Source of the DNA: Blastocystis hominis
Lineage: Eukaryota > Sar > Bigyra > Opalinata > Blastocystidae
Length of the DNA: 64,000 nucleotides
Assembly (NCBI RefSeq): GCF_000151665.1
Contig: NW_013171867.1
Span: 312,946-376,945, forward strand
Direction of reading: 5' to 3'
Numbering within the stretch: the first letter of the stretch is position 1; each line of letters opens with the position of its first letter. The translations under genes were made by a program, and so were the position numbers. Shown here in pieces: positions 55,881 through 64,000 of this stretch. The notes below the pieces were generated by a model. It saw only the letters and a list, made by a program, of their open reading frames with translations, was not told the origin of the DNA and ran no database searches.

Positions 55881-56073
55881 GGAAAGTGGAGTGAAGCGTA
55901 ATGGATTTTTATGCAAAGCTACACACCGTTACCAAGCTCATAAAATAGGAATCGCAGTCAATCATAAGAGAAGGTACACAAAAATAGGAAAACAACCGAA
56001 AAATGGAATTCCAAAAATAGGATTATTGACCATTTTCATCTATAAAGCCAACTGTTGTTGGTAAGAACTCATC

Positions 56074-57881
56074 ATGTCAATTCGGTCAGACGAAGTGAAC
56101 TACTTGATTTATCGGTATTTGGTAGAATGTGGTAGGTGGCTCTTTTCAGCTATTTATTATAGGGTTCGAGCATACAGCATTTATATTTTCACATGAGAGC
56201 ATGATTGATCAAGTTAAAGTGGAGGATGACCAGGTGAAGCCAGGAGCGCTAATATCACTGCTCCAGAAGTCTTTGCAATATATGGAATTAGAAGCACATG
56301 TGAACGATGTAATGGAATTTGAAATGGTGGTTACCTTTGTAGAATGGCGAGGAAGTGGATTGTATTGCTCCATTTTCTCTTCTTGCGCCGCATGTGTGTG
56401 TTTCTGGGAAGCGAGAAATGGGTATCGTGATTGTTGATTAGTTTATGCGTAGAAACGAGTGCAATGGCAGTGGAAGAGTCCGATTCCAAAGAAATTCCCC
56501 AATCCAAAATCGAAGTTCTTGAAGGCCACACGAAATCTGTAATCGTGTTTCTTTCCCTTTATCTCAGGTCTATTTCTGCAAATGGTGTCCAGACAGTGAT
56601 GTTCTTGCCACCGCGTAGCTTTTTCCTCCCCCTCTCTCACATCACAGATCAGCCGATTCGACCGCTCGCTTGTGGTTCGTTCAGAATTCTTCCTCCTCTG
56701 ATTCGCTGCTCTCCGTATCGCAAGGCCCCGTCTGCGCCCACACCGCCCTCTCCAACGGCGTGAACTACATCTCCGCCATCGATTGGTCCGTCGGTCTTCT
56801 CCCTCCATTTCACATAGAACCGCGGGGAATCGCTCCTCACCGCCTCCTACGACGGGGAAGTGCGCGTCTGGGACCGCCAAGGCGGCCTAACCGCGGAAAT
56901 CTGCACGCTGCAAAACCCCGTTTTAACCGCGAGTTTTTCTCCCGCCAACTCGATCCTGGTCACCGGCGCGCTGCCCTACGTGTACGTCTACGAGCCCTCG
57001 GCCACGGGGTGGAGTCTGGTAGAAATCGGGGCGATTTTGTGAATTCCAGAAATTCGACACAATTTCGCTGAACCGGCTGGAATCGGAGCGGAGCGGCAAG
57101 ACGGCGATCCAGCCGCACGGTAGGACTGCTGGGGGAGTGTGAAAAACAGCGGTGATTTTGGACTCGGTGTGGCGCGACAGCGGGAGTTTCTCTCTGTTAG
57201 ACAACAAACATCAAATCATCAACGTGTATCTCCCCGCCTCCGGAAAGCCGCACATCCAAGTGCTTCCTGGCCACGAGGGCGAGGTCAACAGCATCGCGTG
57301 GACCGGGAATAAGCGGGTATTGGTGTCTGGCGGCGAGGACGGGCTGATCAAAGTAGTCCCGATTTTTGGAATTCCAGAAATAGCTGTGGAACGATGAGAA
57401 GGCGAGCGCAGTGTTCGAGTACAGCTGCCACAAGGGCGAGGTGATGCAGGTGGTGGCGTCGAAGACGGCGAGCAGTCAGTTTTATTCGTGGGATTGATCG
57501 GGTTTTGTGAGGAGCAGATGCAGTCGAGATCGAAGCGTGAAAGTGTTCGACGTGACGAGCGCGAGCGCGATTTCGAGCTTTGCGGAGCATGAGTAGGCGC
57601 GTGGAGAGAGAGGAGTTGAGGGCAGAGCGGCGGTGGTGCGGATCGCGCAGTCGAACGGGGAGTTTGGGAAGATTGTGGCGAGCGCGGGAGAGGACCGCGA
57701 AGTGATTTTGTTCGATACGACGGTGGGAGAAAGAAGGAGGAGTGAGGGATAGTCGAATGAGGTGGCGAGGAGGTTTAAGGCGGGGAACAGTGTTTATGAT
57801 ATGCAGTTCTGTGGTAGTGGGGAGAAGTTGAGCTTGGCCACGATCGATTCGCAGGTTTATTTGTTGGATATTCGCGTTTAA
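56074..57881 (+). CDS. TBL1/TBL1XR1-type LisH-WD40 corepressor subunit
   Basis: Thirteen exons (12 introns of 28-34 nt) give 478 residues. The N-terminus MSIRSDEVNYLIYRYLVECG matches the LisH of TBL1 ([20 protein letters not shown]), followed by ALISLLQKSLQYMELE. A polar linker leads into WD40 repeats starting KIEVLEGHTKSVYFCKW, through STARLW, LLTASYDGEVRVWD, LPGHEGEVNSIAW, SGGEDGLIKLW and RDRSVKVFDV to the end LYLLDIRV-like (VYLLDIRV). TBL1 is part of the HDAC3/SMRT-NCoR (Set3 in yeast) complex in the nucleus. Two of its introns (57019-57049 and 57353-57383) resemble each other and one in VPS53. Confidence 0.92.
57019..57049 (+). other. TBL1 intron, introner-like family member
   Basis: 31 nt; ends CGATTTTGTGAATTCCAG, identical over 18 nt to the VPS53 intron at 18032-18062. 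Confidence 0.7.
57353..57383 (+). other. TBL1 intron, related sequence
   Basis: 31 nt; contains CCCGATTTTTGGAATTCCAG followed by AAATAG. It differs by a base or two from the same segment in the introns at 57019 and 18032. Confidence 0.6.
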
Positions 57882-58827
57882 GTGTGCAGTAGTGTGTTGT
57901 TTGTTGGGAAACGAGTTGGGGTGCAATGATTTGAGGTATTGTTGTTGTTGATGGGAGGGGTGTGTGGACTCTTAAGATTCAAGTGGGTGAGGATTACATG
58001 GGCAAGAGTATTGGGGATCGATAGAGAGCGTAGTAGAATCGGAATCGGTTGATTTGTTGCATAATAGCAGGATATAGAATAAATAAATAAATAAATAGTA
58101 CTACATCAATACGATAAATAAGATATTCTTCAAGTAAATAAGTTTAAAAGATAAGTAAAGAATATGTTTTTATTCTCTATAATAACTAATGTGACTTGTT
58201 TCTTTTTACAGTGTTTACCGTGCATAATCCAAACACAAATCGTTCTTTAAAATGGTGTAATACATCTAATAATCAGCTTATTACAATTGTTGTTGTTGTT
58301 GTTATTGTTATTGTTTTTAACTGTTATAGCAATTCCTTAAAAGGAATATGAAGGTTCACAGGAAACAACAACTCTATTAAAATAGTATACAGCTGCAATG
58401 AAAGAGTCCTTTCACTTAATCCATATTTAGCCCGTTTCTAAGCAATACACAGCTGTTATTGTTTCCACGAACCATTTCACTAAATACGAATAGGGAAATC
58501 CTCATACAATATATAAACCTTATAAATCATGCGAAAAAAGTACATTTCATGATACCATAAAAATCCATCAAGAAAACACTATCCGATGATACAAATCCGC
58601 ATAACCTAACACACCCATAAACAGATTAATGCCAAAATCAAACCAGAAACATCCAACAATAATCACCAATATCTAGTTATTCTGAATTATTGGACACTTT
58701 ATTCTATTCAGAGTCTCCCCTACCAATCGCTTGTTACCCGCATATGATATCCTATGAGGTCATAATATGTATTTTTTTCTTTTTCGTGTAGAGTGTTTTT
58801 TATTTGGCATAATCATTCGGAAAAAGG
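57882..58827. other. AT-rich intergenic region with simple repeats
   Basis: No gene recognised. It contains AATA tandem units near 58077-58096 and a GTT/ATT triplet tract near 58285-58315. Confidence 0.6.
57898..57905 (+). terminator. TGTTTGTT 3'-end motif of TBL1
   Basis: Exact octamer 17 nt past the stop codon. Confidence 0.7.
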
Positions 58828-59958
58828 ATGAGTCTAAAAAAGGTATTTCGAGGAGCATATCCATCGAAGAGCCTTGCCAAACAAAGGTAATTGTGTCCCT
58901 GGTTATCTTCAACCTAGGGATCTCGATAACTTATACATTACTGAGCAGAGTTGCTTTCACAAGTACTCTTTTGGAAATCATACCTTCTCGTGTATCCAAA
59001 TCGATAACCTTACGTTTTCCCTCGACTCTTGACTTATTCTTATAGTGCGCGTGGAGTTCTGTTAATGTTTCACAACAACTCTACACAATTAGGCAAACTT
59101 CTTAAATGTAGAGCGGAGTATCTTTCTAAAAATGTATTGAAAAATATGCATCATTTTTAATAATAATAGCTTTCGCTGACTACTGTAGTTGTGGAATATC
59201 CAGGATATGGAGTCAATGTTGGCGAGTGTACTATCAGTAAAATATTTGAAACTGCAGAAGCTGCACTGAATTACTTTCAGACAGCACGCTACGAATCCAC
59301 TCCTCTGTTTGTGTAATTCTCTGCTTACTCGTTAACTCTAGTTACGGGAGGTCGCTGGGATGTGTGGTGGCGTCCTATCTGGCGGCCAAATATCCGTCGA
59401 TCGCTGGACTCATCGTGGAGAGCCCTGTTTCCCGTATCTCTGCAGTGGCAGGTGTATTTTCTTGCCTGTTGACCAAAAAACAGAGGGAAAACTTGCGCGG
59501 GCTGGATTGTGTAGACTACTTGCAGAATGTGATATGCCCGAAGCTTTTAATCTACGGGTCGCTGGATCACTTTAATCGCCGAAACTCGCAGAGAGTAGAA
59601 ATAGGGTCTGCTGCTCACCTAGGAATTAGCGAAAGTATTCTCCCCCGCAGATACCATCCTGCGTCTGGAGGGATTTGGGCATAACAATATTCCGTTTGGA
59701 AGTAGTGGAGGAAAAGTAGGTGCCTTTCGCGCTCTGATGAGTTAGTGCCACTTGGGCTCTCCCAATTTTGGAGTTTGCTGCGTGTTTTGCAGTCGACCTG
59801 TCGGGTCGAAGGAAGAGGAATACAGAGTTGCAATCAGTGAGTTTGTAGAAGCCACATTAGTGAGTTCTGCTCAAAGTTCAGGGTTTTGTGCTGTGCCCAG
59901 ACGAACAAAAGAAGCACTTTCTATCGGCGTGGAGAGGGAGATGATAGAATTTGAATAG
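58828..59958 (+). CDS. Alpha/beta hydrolase, ABHD17/ABHD13-like serine hydrolase
   Basis: Seven exons (58828-58886, 58918-59013, 59046-59133, 59170-59312, 59342-59594, 59623-59715, 59746-59958). Seen: GVLLMFHNNSTQLG (oxyanion-hole strand), VVVEYPGYGVNVGE, nucleophile elbow YGRSLGCVVASYLA with Ser at about residue 133, acid LIYGSLDHF, and catalytic His in LEGFGHNNIPF. This is the ABHD17/BEM46 type, which in animals depalmitoylates membrane proteins; the substrate here is unknown. No transmembrane segment or N-terminal cysteine cluster seen. The last exon, after the catalytic His, matches nothing, and the protein might end at the TAG at 59745 if the last intron is not real. Confidence 0.82.
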
Positions 59959-60108
59959 AGTGAGAAATGTTTGAGAATAATAAATGACCGGTTTCGGTGG
60001 AAGGTTATTAGAAAATATAAGTACAATTCTATTATGAAACCGCTCCCTTTCTAATCCAGAATGAAGTCCATCGCTAATCAGAAAATATACCAGTTCATTT
60101 ATTGCAAG

Positions 60109-60707
60109 ATGAAGTTCAAGTAAGTGCTCTTTTTTAAAAAAGAAACTACACAGTTTCGGCCTTATTTGACGACTCACCTAAGATTACGAGCCATGCTTGC
60201 TACGTTTTTATGGCATGGACTCATTTAGGTGTAGTCTATTTTGTAGAATATTTCTAATCGCTTTGTAGTCCTTCTGTGTCTTCTTCTCGTCGCACTACCC
60301 GCAAGGCTCACTTCACGGCCCCTTCTCACATCCGCCGTGTGATGATGTCCTCTCCTCTCTCTGAGGCGCTCAAGAACAAGTACAACGTAGCGATTGCTTC
60401 TTTTTGGCTAACTTGGCAGGTCAACGCTATGCCCGTTGTGAAGGGAGATAAGGTGAAGATCCTCCGTGGTTCCTACAAGGGTAAGGAGGGAAAGGTCACC
60501 GAGGTCTACAGAAAGAAGTGGGTGATCCACGTCGAGGGAATCAACCGCGACAAGGTCAACGGATCCAGCGCGAAGGTGGGCATTGATGCTTCCAAGGTGG
60601 AGATCATCGAGCTCAAGCTGAGCAAGGACCGCAAGGCTATTCTGGACCGCAAGAGCCGTGCTGCTGGAGAGAAGTATACCGAAAAGGAAGTTGCTAACCT
60701 TGATTAA
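60109..60707 (+). CDS. RPL26: 60S ribosomal protein L26 (uL24)
   Basis: Exons 60109-60119, 60269-60386 and 60420-60707 give 138 residues: [19 protein letters not shown] start, [18 protein letters not shown], the KOW motif [19 protein letters not shown], and [18 protein letters not shown]. It binds 23S/28S rRNA near the exit tunnel. The first intron is 149 nt, five times the usual size, and contains a long hairpin at 60171-60236; the second is 33 nt. TGTTTGTT follows 36 nt after the stop. Confidence 0.95.
60171..60236 (+). ncRNA. Hairpin within the first intron of RPL26
   Basis: GACTCACCTAA pairs with TTAGGTGTAGTC, and inside it GAGCCATGC pairs with GCATGG-ACTC, around a ~16-nt loop. The stem is about 24 bp with a few bulges. 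Only the secondary structure is seen; an intron-encoded small RNA is a possibility. No clear C/D or ACA boxes could be fixed. Confidence 0.35.
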
Positions 60708-60742
60708 GGGATAGTGTCCGATGAAGTGGTATATTCGTGTAA

Positions 60743-60750
60743 TGTTTGTT
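60743..60750 (+). terminator. TGTTTGTT 3'-end motif of RPL26
   Basis: Exact octamer 36 nt past the stop codon, only ~20 bp from the presumed end of the convergent PIG-X gene. Confidence 0.7.
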
Positions 60751-60771
60751 GAACAAGGATTCGATGTGCGA

Positions 60772-61673
60772 TATTTCAGTATTTTGACAAAGAGGAGGTA
60801 GGTAGAAGACAGAAGGACAAGAGTCGTTAGTGGAAAGACAAAAGCAGCATCAGAATCTCTTCCTGATGGAATAGAGAGAGTCACCCCACTTTGATGGACC
60901 AACAGAATATGTGAATCCTGCCGCAGGAACGGAGGAGGGATGGTAATGGAGCGATGATGTGTTGAATCCGCATCAAACGGAAGAATATATCGTAGGTGGA
61001 TAGGAAGATGAATATCGAGCCTCGATTGCTGACTTTGCTGCGAAATCGCCGGCTTTCGTGACACATGGAGTACTATGGCACTCGCTTGATCAAATGATGC
61101 TTCTGTATTAATTATCGATGGTACTGTCTGGAACTCCCAATCGGTGTCTGTTCGTAGCTCATCCATATCGACATAAACACCCCGTGGTAGAAATAGAAAA
61201 AAGGAAGAGTTGCTGTGAATATGGAGTTCATTGTGAAATCCCCCTCTCTCTGGAAATGCAAGTGACATGTTTACAAACGTGTCCATATTCCAGTCATTCA
61301 CAGAGAGGAGTGAGCGATTCCTGGAGGAAAGAACATGAAATGACTTTGACGACTTTGATAATGTCCAGTTGGAAGATAGAAAGGTGCCGTACGTGCTCTT
61401 CGTTGTTTTGGTAATTGCAATATCTTGAGTTGTCAAGTTGTTTTGAGGTAAAACAGCTTCTTCTTTCCAGAACACGGTGCGCAGTAATTCATTGCAAGAT
61501 TTTCCAATATCATATTTGTTGTCAAGCGAAAAGTCGAAGTAGAGGAGATTCGCCTCAGGGACGGAAATGATTTCAACAAACGTCCACTGATCGATCGACC
61601 CAGCCGTGGCAGCCCATACAGTCACCGAGAGCATTGCAGTCCATGCGCACATCCACGCAGCCCAGCACCTCAT
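60772..61673 (-). CDS. PIG-X/Pbn1-like subunit of GPI mannosyltransferase I
   Basis: One exon encodes a signal peptide (start ATG at 61673), a lumenal domain with several N-glycosylation sites, and a C-terminal membrane segment FVFPLTTLVLLSSTYLLFV. The PIG-X hallmarks are FLPRGVYVDMDELR and RLDIHLPIHLRYILPFD, the conserved HLPIHLRY block. PIG-X stabilises PIG-M, which adds the first mannose to GPI in the ER lumen. The frame stays open past the membrane segment and into the antisense of RPL26. The likely true end is about 60772, where CTG AAA TA could be completed to a TAA stop by polyadenylation; this is an inference. Confidence 0.75.
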
Positions 61674-61711
61674 CACGTCAATTTTTTTTTAGAAAAAACA
61701 ATGCAAAAAAC

Positions 61712-62821
61712 TCATTCACTTATACTCGCATGACGCGATCTTTCTCTTCCAATAATACTATTCGAACGGGACCGGGACGACGAGATGCTCCCCGTGCGCA
61801 GCCGTGTTGAAGCATCATCCAAAATGACTCCTCCCAACTGCATGGGCTGCGAGCTGGACAACTCATAAGGCTCTGCAGGCCTGCTCAGAGTTCGGTCCAT
61901 TCCGTTCAGCAGCGGGATCATCTCCTTCATCTTCCTCTCTCCCTGCACTCGACGCCTCCACGCACGCCTACCTCCATCACCTTCCGCTGCGCCATGAGAC
62001 TCGGCGATAGCGGGGACAGCGGCTCTGCGGAGAGAGAGGACGCCGACGGAATGGCGCTGGGCGTCAGCGAGAAGTTCTCCATGCGGCGATTCACCTCCTC
62101 CATCTCCTCGCGAAGGTCCACCTGCGTGGGGCTACGGTGGAGACATGCATGTGCAGAATACCCTAAGGCGGGCGTGGCGGAGGCGCTGCGCGCTTGCTGC
62201 AGCAGATCGATGGTGTCGCGGATGGTTTTTAGGAGGACGTGGGTGTCGTCACGCAGACGGCTGCGAAGTTCGCTGCAAGTGAGCGGAAAGGAAAATTGCA
62301 AGTACGCCTTTTCGCGGTGGATTGCTTGGATCTGACGCTGGAGGCGGTTTACCATGTTTTCCTGCTCGTACTCCAGCTTCTGCTCCAGTTGAACCTTTTC
62401 CTTTTGTAGCTACACAGTGGACGAGAGGGATGACTGCTTACTTCGTCCAATCTCTTGAGAAACGTGCTCGTCAGATGGCTTTCTTCGGCGCTCGCCTGCT
62501 GTTGGATTTCTTCCTTTTCTGTTTGGAGTTCGTTCATTCTGCGCATTAACTAGATATCATATGCGCCATCGTGCATAAAGTACCTTCATCGTAATGGCCT
62601 CCTCCTCTTCTTCGGCTTTCCTATTCTACGTTTAAAAAACCAACAATGCGAGATACAAGTTCAATAATTCGATTCTTCAGTTCTTGGACCTTCTCTTCGA
62701 GGGACTGGGATCTTGCTTTCTCGGCAGCGAGTTCATTCTAGAATGGTCAACCTCGCTCCTCCGATATTACTTCGAGCTCTTTTATTCGCTTGTCTTTATC
62801 GCTTGCTGTTTCAACTTCCAT
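61712..62821 (-). CDS. CCDC6-like coiled-coil protein
   Basis: Seven exons (introns of 33, 31, 34, 32, 30 and 29 nt) give 306 residues. A long coiled coil opens the protein. The repeated pattern, MRRMNELQTEKEEIQQQ then LKRLDE, LEQKLEYEQENMVNRLQRQI, matches the EQE..VNRLxxxIxxLxxEKxxLE repeats of CCDC6. The C-terminal third is serine-rich and ends with an SRSRSNSIIGRERSRHAS-type tail. CCDC6 is a cytoplasmic and nuclear phosphoprotein linked to the DNA-damage response in animals; a conserved function outside animals is not established. Coiled-coil similarity can mislead, so the assignment is moderate. Confidence 0.65.
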
Positions 62822-62897
62822 AATCTAGTGAGGATAGAGATTTTCTAACGAAGTGCTCGCAGCTGATTGGCTGCACAAATCAAGGGAGAAACTGGAA

Positions 62898-62905
62898 AAC
62901 AAACA
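62898..62905 (-). terminator. TGTTTGTT 3'-end motif of the TPR gene
   Basis: Exact octamer on the minus strand about 20 nt past the stop at 62923. Confidence 0.7.
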
Positions 62906-62922
62906 CGTCCAAATCACAAGCA

Positions 62923-64000
62923 TTACACGGTTGAAGCGGCTGACTCGCTACGCACCTCACTCGTCAATTTATTCAGTTTCAGCTTCGACTCTCTGTAGGA
63001 GGGTTTAATCTCCAGCGACTGCTCCTCACTCGTCCCCCACACTCCTACCTTCAGATAGCACCGCTTAGCGTTCTCCAGATCTCCCTTGTACTCATAGCAC
63101 ATTCCCATATTGTGCCACGTCACATGATGATCCGCGCAGTTCTCGTTGGAATCAGCGAAAAGCGCGATGGCCGTATCGTACTCCTACCCTTGACGTCCCC
63201 CCGCTGCCTCACCTTGATTCCCATATGAATGCGCGCGAGCTCAAAACAGACGTCATAGGTGGATTTGATTGGATAGTACTGGCTTCGCACCGCGCTCAAA
63301 TCAAACAAGATGTCCTTCCGCGTGGCCGACGAGGACCCTGCGTAGCCTCCGCGCTCGATCAGCACCTGCTTGAACTTCATGAAGACGTCAGTGTCGAAAT
63401 GGGAGAGTCGCAGCACGGCGATGACGGAGGCGACGGAGGGCGAGGGCGAGCTTTCCTCCTTGAGACACTTCTGCGTGACGTTGAACGACTCGGGGATGAA
63501 CGTCGAGAACTCGTGGTGGATCATCCAGCGCATCGACGGCAGCGTCTTCGCGTCGATTCCCACCACGTACACCGTGTTCTACGCGTCATCTTCTCCCTCC
63601 TCCCGCACCGAGAACCCTTCCAGATACGGCGAGTGGAACACTGTTCCCTCCAGCGACTGCACGAAGAGATCCAGCGCGTGGAAGTTCGTCGGCATCGAGA
63701 GCGAGCCGTGCACGCTGATGTACGGGTTGCGCGGGCCCGCCACGCGCGCCAGATCGCGGAAGCCCTATGCTTCGTGGAAACGTGGAAACCCGACGATGTC
63801 GCCGGCGAGGAGGACGAGGCGCTGGCGCGCGAGCTTGAGGAGCTGGCGCAGCATGGAGACGGCGCCGATGGGGAGGAGGACGGTGCCGTTCTAGGGAGAA
63901 AAAGCGGAGCGAAGCGAACGTTGACGGACTGGCGGTAGAGGGCGACGGCCTGCTGCAGCGAGGGGTCGTAGGACTCCACGAGGGCCTCCGGCATCTCGGC
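62923..64000 (-). CDS. TPR-containing conserved protein, 3' part
   Basis: The gene enters from the right edge; I resolve six exons with introns of about 29-35 nt. Seen: PSLQQAVALYRQSVN, NGTVLLPIGAVSMLRQLLKL, LVLLAGDIGFRDLARV, ISVHGSLSMPTNFHALDLFV, GGYAGSSSATRKDILFDL, and two tetratricopeptide-like units at the C-terminus (THVTWHNMGMCYEYKGDLEN type, then KRCYLKSLEIKPSYRES). HGSLSMPTNFHAL and the AGD strand resemble proteins pairing a methyltransferase-like fold with TPRs, found mainly in bacteria. I treat that as a hint only; substrate and catalysis cannot be assigned from this part. Confidence 0.55.

Overview
The window is a compact protist nuclear contig, most probably Blastocystis or a very close stramenopile relative. 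Three things seen in the sequence support this. First, almost every gene is broken by spliceosomal introns of about 28-40 nt (mode 30-32 nt, GT..TAG); I resolved close to 200 of them, and nearly all exon sums restore a single open frame. Second, the octamer TGTTTGTT sits just downstream of many coding regions. Third, at least two genes have no genomic stop codon before that octamer, as described for Blastocystis genes whose stop is completed by polyadenylation. Genes lie on both strands, often tens of bases apart.

Layout. 1-1.8 kb: a glycyl-tRNA synthetase fragment abutting an RMC1-like gene. 2.2-10.2 kb (AT-rich): a divergent HSP70, a YqhD-type alcohol dehydrogenase, an acidic repeat protein, a BET1-like SNARE and a 13-exon GT49/LARGE-type glycosyltransferase. 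10.2-15 kb: RPL4, RPL2 and a sideroflexin. 15.1-26.9 kb: two nearly identical 1-kb inverted arms, each with a complete RPS15 gene, flanking 9.7 kb that holds a coiled-coil gene, VPS53, a MORN/LRR protein and a second divergent HSP70. 27.3-36.3 kb: RPL27, a NEMP-like nuclear-envelope protein, LYAR, a tail-anchored UBE2J, a 3-hydroxyisobutyrate dehydrogenase and STT3. 36.5-45 kb: AATF/Bfr2, an unknown gene, SNAPC1, an unknown propeller-like gene, Rab geranylgeranyltransferase beta, an RRM/SR protein and an SLC25A39/40-type carrier. 45-57.9 kb (GC-rich): exportin-6-like, a PDI, a LamG-GH47 mannosidase fusion, an unidentified coiled-coil gene and TBL1. 58.8-64 kb: an alpha/beta hydrolase, RPL26, PIG-X, a CCDC6-like gene and the 3' part of a TPR gene.

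Functionally the content is housekeeping: ribosome and its assembly (RPL2, RPL4, RPL26, RPL27, RPS15, LYAR, AATF), ER glycoprotein handling (STT3, GH47, PDI, UBE2J, PIG-X), vesicle traffic (VPS53, BET1, RMC1, RABGGTB) and nuclear functions (XPO6, TBL1, SNAPC1, NEMP). The AT-rich parts hold lineage-specific, fast-evolving genes. I saw no recognisable transposon, virus-like element, rRNA, tRNA or CRISPR array. Coordinates of spliced genes run from start codon to stop and include introns.
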